The notes under the pieces were generated by a model that was not told the origin of the DNA, did not search any database, and saw nothing but the letters and a program-made list of their open reading frames with translations. Shown one piece after another: positions 47,990 to 59,928 of a DNA stretch of 64,000 nucleotides. Position numbers and translations under genes: made by a program. The stretch is taken from assembly GCA_027943335.1 (NCBI GenBank), contig BSBK01000765.1, positions 3,021,001 to 3,085,000 on the forward strand. Reading direction: 5' to 3'. Numbering within the stretch: the stretch's first letter is position 1; each line of letters opens with the position of its first letter. This stretch comes from Chamaecyparis obtusa (lineage: Eukaryota > Streptophyta > Pinopsida > Cupressales > Cupressaceae).

Positions 47990-48730
47990 GGGTTGTAATA
48001 AATTTGGCATCGATTTGCGATGGCTATGTGTTGCAATTGAGACAGCCATGTGTTGCAATTGCGACAGTAATAGACATCGCTATTTTTTAGTCACAAAATA
48101 CGACGTCTTTCCTTTTTCATCACAATTACGACTTCAATCCGTCGCTATGCAGCCCCTTCATTGTGACATCAACCCCATTGCAATTCCTTATATTAGCATC
48201 GCAATGGCGATGAATACCATAGTACTTACGACGTGCTTGCCCGATATTGCAACGGCAAATCCATCGTAATTATATGCATATACGTCGCAATTGCGATAAA
48301 CACCCAAGCAACTGTGACGGCTAGAGGTTTGTCGCATGGTCTCATGCGCTTGGGAAGCCGCATGCGATCATGCGACAAGCATGAAACCGCACGTCCGAAA
48401 CTGTCGCAAGTGCGACGAAGACCCTAGCAACTACGACGGCTAGAGGCTTGTCACATGGTTGCATGCGCTTGGGAAGCCGCGTGTGATCATGCGACAAGCA
48501 TGAAATCCATCGTAATTCTATGTGTAACCGTCACAAGTGCGACGTACACCCACCAAAACTGCAACGAAATTTGGGCGTCGCCAATACAACAAATCTATCG
48601 TAATTCTATGCATATACATCGCAATGGCGATGAACAACCAAGCAACTGCGACGACATTTGGGTGTCGCCAATACAATGACCCCATCGTAATTATGGAGGT
48701 GAGAGTCACAATTGCGACGGATTCAAGATA
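47990..48730. repeat. CpG-rich array of short repeats, possible CACTA subterminal region
   Basis: Words such as GTCGCAA, GCAATTGCGAC, CATCGTAATT and AACTGCGACG recur many times in both orientations over 0.7 kb, in otherwise AT-rich DNA. Larger units of about 119 bp (48309-48427 and from 48428) and later 85-110 bp units can be aligned. CACTA transposons usually have short subterminal repeats bound by TnpA, and this array sits at the 3' side of the two CACTA-like genes. I did not find a CACTA terminal motif at its outer edge. Confidence 0.6.
48329..48378. repeat. Hairpin within the CpG-rich array
   Basis: TTGTCGCATG (48329-48338) pairs with CATGCGACAA (48369-48378). The next repeat unit has the same hairpin (about 48449-48498) with one arm mismatch. 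Confidence 0.7.
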
Positions 48731-48759
48731 AAATTTATTAAAAAAATGGATGTGCAGCA

Positions 48760-49035
48760 ATGCCTTGGCTGGGGCACTTTAAAGATGAGAGTTTCTACTT
48801 TAGGGAATTACCGGAAGCATTGAAAGGGTGGGAGTGGCTGAAGAGCAAGACAATGCTGGGGAAGAAGTATATCCATGGAGTGAAGGTGTATAACTCTATC
48901 ACTGCTCCGTATCAAACTTTAAAAAGGTCCAAATTTTATGGCCAAACTTCAATTACTCTCAGTGTGCGAGGTAACAAAGTGTTCGCATCTTACAACCATT
49001 TTGAGACAATTAAGAAAGTTACCATGAAGAAGTGA
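48760..49035 (+). CDS. Short open frame, possible captured gene fragment
   Basis: A 91-codon frame with ordinary protein composition (rich in Lys, Gly, Tyr, Phe; begins MPWLGHFKDESFYFREL, contains GKKYIHGVKVYNS) directly follows the CpG-rich array. I do not recognise it. It could be a piece of host gene carried by the transposon, or chance. The CDS would be on the strand opposite to the two transposon genes. Confidence 0.25.
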   Translation: MPWLGHFKDESFYFRELPEALKGWEWLKSKTMLGKKYIHGVKVYNSITAPYQTLKRSKFYGQTSITLSVRGNKVFASYNHFETIKKVTMKK

Positions 49036-50147
49036 AGCCAAGCTACCATTTACTCAAGGCTTATTGATGATCAAGTTAAACAAAGGCCCATCAACGTCTA
49101 CATACCGAGATAAAACACCACACATCCCTTAATGATTGTCCTTGATCATTTGACCCATTGGTCTATAACTTCAATAACAAAATCTCAAAACCCACCTACT
49201 CAATTAGGTCTCACAAACTAGGTTCTTTTGCTTTGATTGTCATAGTGGTTGTCAAGTTGACAAACATAGTTGTCAATCTTGACAACATTTTGACAACTTT
49301 TTAAATGCAATTTTTGCAAGTTTTAGAGTGTATAGGTAGTTATTACAGCAAGAAGACAAGAAGATAGTATGGTGGAGGCAAGAATGGGCATCTTACCTTG
49401 AACAAGATCACAGTCACAAGATAAAGGACAGAGACACTGTAGTTGCAAAGATGGAGTAGTCAATACTATGACAGCATTGAGCAAGCCTTTGAAGGAGTCT
49501 TTGAATGATACCTACTGTAAGAAGTCTTTGAATGATACCTACATTATAGAAAGAAAAGTATAAATTAGACAAAATAGAGAAATATTTAGTATCTTATTGA
49601 GCTTCACTTTGTTTCGAGAATAGTTTAATATTCTCTACTAAATAGGGCCAACCACGTGAAGGTGGAAGCTCATTTGGCCCCACCCCCCTCCCCCTAACAT
49701 CACTCTACATTCCCCGTTAACATCTAACATCCATTCATTCTTTCAACCATTAATAAAATGTAACATTCAATCAATATCACATGATAACATTCATTAACAC
49801 ATTAGATTCGTTAACACGCAACATTCATCAATATCCTACATTAACACATAATTCATGAACATTCATTAGCACATAATTAAATTCATTGAGACATAAAATT
49901 CAATCATTATCAATTAAGGTATGTAGATGACAATCATTTCTTTTTTTTCTTTCTAATTTATTTTTCTATGTAAGCTCTAAGAGGAGCATCAATGTTATCA
50001 TCATTTCCCCCCTCATCAGTTGTTTTGTTCTCTGTTCTTGATGATCTCAAATTCCTATGCTACTGCAAAGGGGGGTCCTCTGTAATAACAAATAAAAGAG
50101 TTAAATTAAAAATATTTTATTATAATTGTTACAAGTATTTAATTATT
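49036..50147. other. Non-coding region, probable 3' flank of the TnpA-like gene
   Basis: No gene. 49700-49910 is a degenerate repeat of ACATTCATTAACA-like words. Confidence 0.5.
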
Positions 50148-53100
50148 TTAAAGAACATAACTGTGGTGCTCTTTACCTGATCTGGCCACATCATTTTGTC
50201 TGGACTCAACCTCAACATGCTCATGAACACTGACCCCTTGATCCTCTACAGTTGCTATACAAAATGTTACGTTAATCCAAACACCAATTGCAATTACATA
50301 TAAAAATTTTAATAGCAAATGTATACTTCCACCACTAGGATGCACATCATGCGAACCTTCATCATGTACAGATTGTGTAGAAGGATTGTCAGGCTGCATT
50401 CCAATATCCTACGCATTGTTATCATTGCTTGCTTAAAACAGATATACTCACTTTATATTGGAACTTAACATCAAATAGACTAATTGGTAAAGTATTCAAT
50501 TTGAAATAAATTTCATTTAGCTTATTTACCTGTGGCTCAGATGCATCATTATTAGAACCTTGCGCACTGATTTCAGCTCGTAGCGGTTCAGCCACGGCTC
50601 TATAGCCTTGTTGGAAGCCAATTCTCTTGTCCTCTTCTATGAGGCATCTATTGAACTCTGAGCCCTACATTTTTTCTTGGTATGGTGAATTTTACTTGCA
50701 TTGTTTCATCAAAAAAAAATTCCTTGCAATATATAAAAAATTTGATACAATTTTTCATTTACTAATACTTACAACTCGTGCTTGAAGTTTCGAAAAACCA
50801 CCAAAGCCGAGCTTGTGTGTCCCGTGCTTTTCTAGTCTTGCCTTTGTTGCCTTTGATGTGTCAGGCAATCTATGAAAAGTTTGAAATATGTTAGATCATA
50901 TAAATATAGAGGTTAATTAGTACATAATTACATTTTCAATAGTATCACATACCTTGCTCTACTCTCTACTGGTGTAATCCCTTTTTTCATGTCAGCTTTA
51001 TACATTCCATCCAAAATCAGAGCCTGCCACTCAGCCTCAGGAACATAGGGCGGACGCTCGTGCCTGGGGTTAACCTGTAAATTTTTCCTATACTGGTCCC
51101 TAATATACTTCAAACATAAACCAGCTTTTTCAAGGAGCCTGTTTCTCTTGAATGCACGAGGTCCAAAAAGCTGGGTCATACTCTCTACAAGATCATCCTT
51201 CAACTTTTTTTCTTGGTTTTTCCACCTTTTAAGTTAAAAAAAACATGTTAGACTCATAAATGAAGTGAAGCTACCTTTAATATAGTTCAAGAAATGGATG
51301 AAAAGGAAAACTATTCTAGCAATGATATGAAATCAAAATAGTGGTTTGGGGTTTTAGTTAGGATATGATGTTCCACCATGTACATAGGGTGGGCCCGAAT
51401 ATCCACAAACACTCATCACCAAGTTTTCACCAGAAAACATCATTCCCTACAAAACAATCATGGGATCATTAGTCGATGAAGAGTGATAAAAAACTAAATT
51501 ACTATTATATCACTATAGAATAATAATAACTTTAAAGTACCTGGAACTTTGGCTACTTTTAAGGGAATGCCTTCATCGTTGCTGACGATCAATATGCAAT
51601 CCTTCACCGTTCCCGTACTAGGAACATGGGAACATCCAGGAAATGATGTTGCATCGAGACTTGTTGCATCTCCTATTGCAAAAAATGAAAACCGTTATCA
51701 AATGCCTCCAAGAAATAATACTTCAAGGGAAATAAATAGGTGCAGAGCACCCATGGCACAAACACAATCAAGGGATCTACATTGTAAACACATAACACTT
51801 AAACACATTACAAAAGAGAGAAAAAGAGGGATTTGTGTACCAATAGATGGTGCAACAGTTGATGCATGTAGGCTGCGTGTTGCTGACATAGCAGTCGGAA
51901 AGACATTTGTGGTTGTCCTAGATCCAGGCGGCGTTGTCATAGCATCATGGAAAGGAGCTGAAGAATAAAATTGTTAGAGCATGCATAAATATAGAACGCG
52001 TGGACTAGCATGGACAAGATTGTTAGAGCATTAAAAAAAAGGATTGTTCAAGCATGTATTGTCAATGATTATGATCATTCCTATATATATTCAATGGAAA
52101 ACACAAGTGGGGAATGGAACATGCGATCTACCTGAACCACCTACAGTACCCTCATCATGGGAATGGGGTTCAAAATTACGCAAATAACTCTATAAAGACA
52201 ATGCATCCATATTTTAATTAATGCCATAAAAGAGCATAACATAAAAACCATTATTGAACTCTTGTTATAATTAAAAATTTCATTAATACTTACTTTTAAG
52301 TTTTTAGAAATGCGCAACAAGTCAGCTCCCCTCTCTTTTATTTCCTGAGTCTAAGGCTATATGGATGCCAAACGTAAAAGTTCTTTTCCAATTTTCTTTA
52401 GCATCTTTTTAATGGAACCAATCGGGTCATCAGTCTCTGCTAAATCAATAAAAAAAGGGTCCTCAAGGTGGGACTCCTGAGGGACTGCAGGTTTCTTTCC
52501 CTCTCTCCGACCACCAGCCCTCTGTGACAACAATAGTATTAGTATTATCAAAATTACTTCAAAACAATGAAGAAAACAACATTAAAAAAATAACATTTTT
52601 CTTCTATCTAGTTTGCACAATTACAATGAGTTTTACTTGCTCATGTGTAGATAAGCTGGGAATATCATCACCATCCCCTCCGAATGGTTGCTCCATATTG
52701 TGCCCCTGTGTCAAAGATCAAGTATCAAAATGTTAGCCAAAAATTTAATAACTAAATGGTATGTTGGAGTCATTGATTAGAAGTTGGTTTAATAGTATGT
52801 ACCACCCCCATGATAGTAGCCTCGTTTGTATCTATGCGGTTCAAATTGTAATCAATAAGCAGCTCTTCCCCTGCACGTATTGACTTTATCGCACAGATGA
52901 ATACATGATTTCCCTCGTGCGCCTCAAATATGCAATTGGGTTGCTTTATAGTTGACCCAGGTCGTGTACTATTTATAAAACTCACAATATTCCCTGTTGC
53001 TTTTGGCCTTCCATCAATGTATATAGCCACACTTTTACTTTGATTATTGTCTTGCTATTGTATATAATTTGCCGAGAGTGCATACCTACGCATACTTTTT

Positions 53101-53646
53101 TTATATTGAACAATATGCATCCAACTTTTGTAATCGTAACATGGTCCAACATACTCCATCAATTCAGAAACTTTGTTGTAAGACACCTTTATGTCGTCCG
53201 TAGAAAATAGGCCCAAACCATGTAATGATGATGGTGCTATCCGATATATCCTCTCGTTAACACAAAAATCAATGTTTATTGGAGGAAGTTCCTTGGGTAC
53301 CCAATGTTTTTGTAGATGTTGGTACCTCAAGGGCACCTTGATGTCGCCTTTCATCTCATCATCATAAGAACATGACCCCGCTTGAGCAAGGAAAAATTTC
53401 ATGCGTTTATTGAATTTCCTTCTAGTCCTTTGACCTCTAGTTAATCTCCCTGTTCTAAATAAACTGCATGTCTCACTTTCCTCTTCTATTCCTATATTTC
53501 CCTCACTCGAGGAAGACACTTCTGACAAATACCTATTCGATGGTACCTGCAAACGGGAGAGATCTTAGAAGACATCAATCTTACTTTTGATAAGTGTATT
53601 AAATATACTGTCTATAAGGTGTATTGACTTATACCTGTCGATCCAT
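50148..53646 (-). pseudogene. SET-like domain joined to a Ptta/En/Spm (TnpA-like) gene, multi-exon
   Basis: Minus-strand exons with good splice signals. Exon 1 (53646-53635) encodes MDRQ and is followed by GTATAA. Exon 2 starts at 53546 after TTTGCAG. It reads VPSNRYLSEVSSSSEG, a basic stretch, then SET-like blocks in order: SSLHGLGLFSTDDI (53210), LMEYVGP, RRYALSANYIQ, then after a TAG stop (53057-53055) VAIYIDGRPKATGNIVSFIN, QPNCIFEAHEG and IRAGEELLIDYNLNRID. The usual NHSC is NSTR, so activity is doubtful, but GEELLIDY is kept. Downstream exons include EQPFGGDGDDIPSLSTHEQ (52700), a Lys-rich piece (52530-52360), a Ser/Thr/Pro-rich exon (51970-51690), and a TnpA-like module (51228-50950) with ERPPYVPEAEWQALI. 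Next come HGTHKLGFGGFSKLQAR (50880-50770) and a GSEFNRCLIEEDKRIGFQQG exon (50670-50530). That SET and TnpA-like exons form one transcript is inferred. Confidence 0.6.
52770..53546 (-). other. SET-domain exon of the transposon gene
   Basis: About 260 codons with one in-frame TAG at 53057-53055 between SANYIQ and QDNNQSKS. Known SET proteins use a GxG-containing N-terminal strand, an xxNHSCxPN-like knot and a GEEL-xxDY end. Here the first and last are clear and the middle is FINSTRPGS...QPNC. A plant family with this NSTR variant is plausible, and catalysis is not assured. Confidence 0.65.
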
Positions 53647-54489
53647 GAGACTATGTGGGATGCTCCTGAAAGGGGTTCAGTTTCCTGCAAATGTAATTCA
53701 ATTATCGTGAGCATAATCACATCATAATCATAATCACATCCATCATAAGCATCACATAAAAATTAAAAACATTAAAAGGTACACATTATAACACTTAAAT
53801 TTGTGTTTCTTGTTAATCCATCAACTCACCTTGGAGTATGTGTTTGGAAATCAAGTAATTACAGAGTATTTGGTGTCTTGAAGGTGTTCCTAGCCTAAGT
53901 ACCCATCTCTTGTTCATCTCAAGGGTGCCATACCTAATGAGGCCATTAGATTTGTGAAGCTTGTGTTGGGTTGGAGGTGCAGGATTGGGATGGAGACAAA
54001 CTCATGTTAGTAACCATTAAAGGTTGAATGTATCTTGCCTAGGGTGTCTTGTGGATGAACTAAAATAATTTGTTGTTTACTCATTTGCCAAGTGAGTAAG
54101 TTGATAGACCAAAGCATAAGGTCTATCCCTGTGGGTAGGTGTTGAGATTGACCAAAGGATTGTTGATCATTGCCTTCAGTAGAGGGTCCATTGCCATTCC
54201 CTATTGCATCACAGGCAACCATAGATATATTGCCAAATAGTTTCTTTTCATGTCTAGTCAGTAACGAGAAAATCTAAGCCCACATGAAGAACTCTTATGT
54301 AGATTCACAAGATATTTCAAGTTCTAAACGTATCAAGTATATGAACCTACTTCAATAGGTAAGTTAATAGGATATGTTCATAAGTTTTTAGGACAAACAT
54401 TTGATGGGTATTGCTTATTCTGAGTGACAAATGCTCTGAAGTGTCAACTTTGCTTCAATAATGTGATATGTGAGTGACAAAGTTTGGTT
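53647..54489. other. Spacer between the two transposon genes
   Basis: No gene is recognised, apart from the sequence upstream of exon 1 that reads ETEPLSGASHIVSW on the minus strand and could be part of an earlier exon. Confidence 0.45.
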
Positions 54490-54834
54490 GTCTATTCCTA
54501 GCAGGAGATGAACAATGGAGGAGACAGAGTGAATGCTGAAAACCAAATGGATGAGCAGGGAAGCACTCGATTAGGATTGAAATTGAGAAAGAGTCCTTCC
54601 TTAATAGAACTTATTCACTTGAGCATGTGCCAACGAAATGGGGAATCTTCACATGGTGTGAACAACTTGACAATGGAGGAAGGAAAAATGCATAACAATG
54701 GGTGTCTAGGAGCAAATAGTGATGTTGAGGAGAAGAAGAACCAATCAAGAGGCTATGGTAAAGTGACATGGAAAGCCTACGCATACAACCCCAAGGCATT
54801 CACTATCCAATTAAGAGAAAAGCTATTCTTATAA
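54490..54834 (+). pseudogene. Exon-like fragment, possible captured host gene piece
   Basis: A plus-strand 108-codon frame (ATG at 54508) follows a good acceptor (TTCCTAGCAG ending at about 54503). It contains RLGLKLRKSPSLIELI, which resembles a conserved segment of plant nuclear proteins of the ASG1-like type as I remember them; this is a weak match from memory. The frame then runs through a Gly/Asn/Glu-rich linker to WKAYAYNPKAFTIQLREK. It lies between two minus-strand transposon genes, on the opposite strand. Transposon capture of a host exon would explain this; a chance frame cannot be ruled out. Confidence 0.4.
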
Positions 54835-55586
54835 TAGAAACAAGAGGATAGTAAGAAATAGTACATAAGGAAGAATTTAAGAAATGCCAATCTGCACCAA
54901 TGTGTGATAGTGAAACACAAGCCTTCTTGATGATCATGATACATAGAGACAATATGTTGAATGAGAAATAAAGACACTCCAAAAGAGGTTTTCTAAAACC
55001 AATCGATTTAGGTAATAATGTATCCTCATTGCTGCAAACAAAGGACATAAGTTATTGAACGAAAAAGGATTGTATGGTGAAGCCAAAGTTTATTAATGAT
55101 ACTTTTTAGTAGAAGTAAGTTTCTAAATTTTTATTCATACACATTATCTTTAGGGATCTCATTATCTTATAAATATGACCATAAAACTTTCATGTTAAGG
55201 TCAATACCTAACTTATGAGCACATGTTAAGATCAATACCTAACAAAGCCTTAGAGTAGTCCAATTGCTGCTATATTTTTTGGATTTTCTCTTGCTGTTAC
55301 ACCCCTATAATGGTTGCCATAGTCATCAAATCTCCTATAGAGACTCAAGGAGAATTCCTATACACAGATCAAGTGCACACTTCCAATTATGAGAGGAATA
55401 AAGAGTTTGATGGCATAGAATGTCATGTTAGGACCATGTAATGGTGTTTGATCCATTGGTACGATCTAGAAGTGTTTGGAGTGGTCATTTTGGTAAAGCC
55501 CTAGGCTTATGCACCTAGGAAGGAGGGTTTGATGGTTGGGTTTGATGGTTTGAATATTAAATAGATTAAGGATTGATGGCATACCT
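54835..55586. other. Spacer, nothing recognised
   Basis: AT-rich, no domain or repeat seen. Confidence 0.5.
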
Positions 55587-55614
55587 CTAAATTTCATCAT
55601 CATCATCCTCGTCG

Positions 55615-55648
<34 letters not shown>

Positions 55649-58600
55649 CGTCATCATCGTCGTCGTCGTCGTCGTCATCGTCATTGTCATCGTCATCATC
55701 GTCGTTGTCATCATCAACATCATCATCATCAACATCAACATCATCTTCATCATCATCATCAGTAGCAGCATCATCGTCATCATCTTCTTGTTCTTCTTCA
55801 TGAAAATTTGTGTTAGGAACATCATCCAATAACTGTCGATCGTGATCATCATCTACATCATCTTCTACTTCTTCGGTATCTTCTTCCATCGCATTATACT
55901 TTATCGGGCTTCCTCTCAGTTCATGTCTAACAACAAATGACCAACTCGGTTTATGTGGAACCTCTGAGTAAAATACTTGCTCACATTGGCTTGGAAGAAC
56001 ATAGGGCTCATCCCCAACTGGCTCAAACGACCTTGTATTAACCATTATAAATCCATTATCATGTTCAATTACAGTTCTATCAGGATCATTCGGATTAAGT
56101 CGTAGCCTGTACCATTTGACAACGAAGAGTACTAATTTGAAGGAACTAAATTCGCACTCAAGTATATCATCCAAAATGCCATAGTATCAATTTTCAGACT
56201 CTCGAGGATGTAAGTCGTTTCTAGATGAAATATTAGTCACTTGAAAGACTGTAGTTATTCCAGAATCACAATTTTTCTTCATGTCATCCAACACTTTGAC
56301 GCGAAATTTCTGACCATTACAGAACATACCCTTGTGGTGTTTAACCTACAATAATATGTGAAACATGTCAAAATTATTGTCTTGTGAGTTGATAAACATA
56401 CGGGTGATTAATAAATTTGTACGTACTTGGAAATCTCTTAAACCATATGCTAAATCTATTTCCCTTTGCGTAACATTGGAATCTCCATTACGATGAGCTT
56501 GTTTATTACGATGAGCTTCTTTAACCAATGAAGATACACCTTCCCATGTTAATGTGGGACTAGAATGTTGACATCGTTCAATCCATACCGTCATCCAATC
56601 AAGATTGTTTGCAATATACAAATGTAGTACATCCCACTCTCGAGCAACTGTACAAAAAAAAAATAGACGACTTACAACCGATTTATTTTGAAGATTAAGA
56701 AATAATTTATTAAAATAACATCTTATAATTTATTACCTCTCACTTTCCTCAATCTACTTTCCCCATCAAGTACTCCCCTTCAAATTTTTTAAAAGGGTCG
56801 AGATCCCAAATGCGATCTACATGGATATTTGATGCAAACTTAGGAAGATATTCAGTAATGTACACCATAGTCTGGTATACCATATATCCCTCTACAATAG
56901 AACCCTCAGGATGTGCTCTTTGTCGAACCAAAGCCTTCAAATATTTCAAGTGCCTCTCAACCATCCACATTGACCTAGAGTGTACAGGTCCACACAATTC
57001 AATCTCCTCAACTTGGTGTATGAGGTAGTGTTCTTGTGCATTGAAAAAAGTTGGAGGTAGACACTTTTGCATTTCACACAGTAAATGAGGAATTCTTCTC
57101 TTCCAATAGTTTATATCTTCTTTATGGATTTCTTTAGATGACAACCACCTACATTAAGAGATTTAAGTCACAAAAAATATATAAATACGAGACTTTACAA
57201 AATAATATACAATAGATTACATAGCAAGAAAAACAAATTGTGAATATAATAAATATATACAACAAATTGAACAGATATTACTGCTTACCTCATGTATTTT
57301 CCAAGATCATATATCACTTGTTTGATGTTATTGTTGAAGTGCTTTGGGAGAGATAGAGGTAGCACATACTGCAGTAATTATAAACCAATCATTTCATTGT
57401 TTTCTAACATAACATAATGAACAGTACACATAGTTTATGAATATATTGTAAATATAGAAGAACATAACTTACCTTGATGAAAGTATGCCAATCATGCATT
57501 TTGAGCCTGGCCCAAATTCACTTTTCTTTGATATGAGATTTTTTATGTTCACAGCAAATCCTGTGGAAAATTGAATTTTTCGTATGACTTCTTTTATGGC
57601 ATCACTTTGCTGCTCCGTTAATAACCAAGGAAGGGCACTTATATTAATCTAATCTCTATTGCTATTTGAGTGAATGAAATTCTTCAGTGCATGATTGGAT
57701 TCATGAATGTCATTACAAATTTTGACAATTTTTTCTTTGTCACGTCTTCCATCCAATATTTTCCACAATGTCTATGTTATATTCTTTCCAATATGCATAG
57801 TATCAAACAAATGCACAATTTGTACGTGCTCATAGTAGGGCAACCTACTAAATTGTCTTAGATAGATTTTTAGTCCCTTTGGAAGGTTGTCAGTAGTGCC
57901 TTGACGACCTTCACGATCATCAATTACATAATTAGTAAACAAAAATCACAATAGAAATATATAAATTACAAATATAAACCATTAGGTGGAACGACATTAC
58001 CTCGACAATTAATTCTATTATATTCCAACTTCCATAGGTGAGGTGTCATTCTTCATGGCTTTGATGTAGTCTCTTCTTTCCCATTGAAAAGATGTTTTTC
58101 CGTACTTTGATACTTATGATTCCTGTGGAGGAAGTGTCTACTCTCATCAAACACTTGCTTTCCTAAACTTTTTGAATGATGAGATTTCATCTTTAGACCA
58201 CAAACTGGACATGCAAATTTTCCCTTTGTTTGAAGACCTACAAGATAATGATATAATTGGATTATTAAATATGTTGATTTTTATAATTAGAATTATCATG
58301 CGCAACTTGAATTCACTATAACATACCACAAAAATGTGTTAGCCCTGGGGCATCATGTATTGTCCATGCAAGTATTGCATGGAATTGAAATTGTCTTTGT
58401 CCTATTGGTCTAGACACGTCATACATAGTGACACTGTTCCATAACTCCACCAACTCGTCGATAAGAGGTTCAATATATACATTCATATCTTTAACTTGAT
58501 ATTTACCTACTTGAATGAAAAGTAACATTACATAATTATTGTGACCATTTTACTGCAAGATTTGTAAGTACATGTAAATTAATAACTATCAAATGATAAA

Positions 58601-59928
58601 ATACTTGGAACAATCATTGCCAACATAATGTGCTCCCTCTTTATTGACATCCACGGAGGAATGTTATTGTTGATAACAAAAATAGGCCACACCGAGTAAA
58701 CAGATCTCATCTCTCCAAATGGATTGACACCATCCGCTGCCAATGAAAGCCTGAGATTACGAGGTTCTTCTTTGAAGTGTTGCCACTTTTCCTCTATGTG
58801 CATAAATGCCAAACCATTCACAGGGATTCGAATAATGTCATCTTGACTTCTATTGCGTGCATGGTAATCCATAAATTGTGCCAAGCTACTACACCTGAAT
58901 AATTGTCGCATCCATGGAATAATGGGGATGTAACGAAGAACCTTGTGAGGCACCTTTTTTGTTATTCGATCTGTTTGATATCTACTCGTATGACATACAG
59001 GGCATTGTGTTGCAAATTCATGTTCTTTATAATATATAATATGATCATTGGGACAAGCATGTATTGCTTGATACTCCATTCCAATATCTTTCATAATAGT
59101 AGATAATTCTTGATATGAGCGAGGTAGAATATTTGATGGTGGTAACAAAAACTCACCTATCAATCTACAGAAAAAAAATATAAGTTGTTAATATAAACAA
59201 TATTAGTGGTACATTATTCACCATTTGTTAACTATAAAGACATATATGACATACCTTAACATACGTGACATTGTTATGTTGAATAAACCATTCATAACCT
59301 TCAAGTTCAACAACAACAATATAGCAGAGAGAAGATTTGTTTGGGAGTCTTTGTATAGGGGCTCGTATGCCTTCTCAAGTAGAGGTACATCGAGACTATC
59401 ATCATCATCATGATCAGATACGCTTGGACTAAATGTGTCATGGATCAATGTATTTATACCATCATCTTCAATTATGTTTTCTGGCACATGATCGTCATCT
59501 TCCATGGGATCATTATCTTCACCTTGGATATTCGCACCTCCATGTTTCTCCACTTCAAAAACCATATTCTTCGGATTGTTGTGGTTCATATCATGTACTT
59601 CCCTGGGGAGATCAACCTATATAAAATTGATTAACATAAATAAACCATGATCATCAACTCATCATCAAGTGATTTCATATGTATATAAATTGTTAAAATG
59701 ATATAATGAACAACTTACCAGTGGATGATATTCATGCCCCCCTTCAATGTGACCATTCTCCCTACAATGTCTCTTAATTGTTTTGATTAGCAGTCTTCTA
59801 CGGTTTAAGCCCTTACAAATTTTGCAGGGACAATAACATTTTCCATCACCTTTTCTTTTCAAGTTAGACCACAATCTAGCGATTGTCTCCCTATTTTGTT
59901 CTTCACTTATATTATCTGACATGATCAT
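55587..59928 (-). pseudogene. TNP2-type CACTA transposase with DUF4218, DUF4216 and Asp-rich tail
   Basis: Minus-strand exons with GT/AG junctions: 59928-59719 (Transpos_assoc-like, CPCKICKG and HCRENGH), 59618-59255, 59164-58605 and 58506-58327. These are followed by 58237-58001, 57908-57473, 57368-57299, 57148-56749, about 56649-56430, and about 56346-55587. TNP2 motifs occur in order: ACPNDHIIYYKEHE, CPVCHTSRYQ, PHKVLRYIPIIPWMRQLF, LAADGVNPFGE (candidate catalytic Asp), VYSVWPIFVINNNIPPWM, ELWNSVTMYDVSRP, FACPVCGLKMKS, LFDTMHIGKN (second Asp). Next come DUF4218 (KCLPPTFFNAQEH, EIELCGPVHSRSMW, GSIVEGYM) and DUF4216 (YGILDDILECEF, YVLPSQCEQVFY). The gene ends in a roughly 60-residue Asp/Glu run. 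In-frame stops sit in the 58237 exon (TGA), the 57908 exon (TAG after GKNIT) and before YYGILDD (TGA), so it is probably inactive. It would cut and paste elements carrying matching ends. Confidence 0.85.
55590..55840 (-). repeat. ATC/GTC trinucleotide run encoding an Asp-rich tail
   Basis: Plus-strand CATCAT and GTCGTC runs read GAT/GAC on the minus strand and give long runs of Asp with some Glu at the transposase C terminus. In other frames the same DNA gives Met- or Thr-rich strings that are not real proteins. Confidence 0.85.

Noticed and set aside
51549..51968. 139-codon plus-strand open frame
   Set aside because: It lies opposite exons of the minus-strand TnpA-like gene and matches nothing, so I treat it as a shadow.
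55466..55852. Met/Thr-repeat open frame
   Set aside because: It is another reading of the trinucleotide run that codes for the Asp-rich tail in the real frame.
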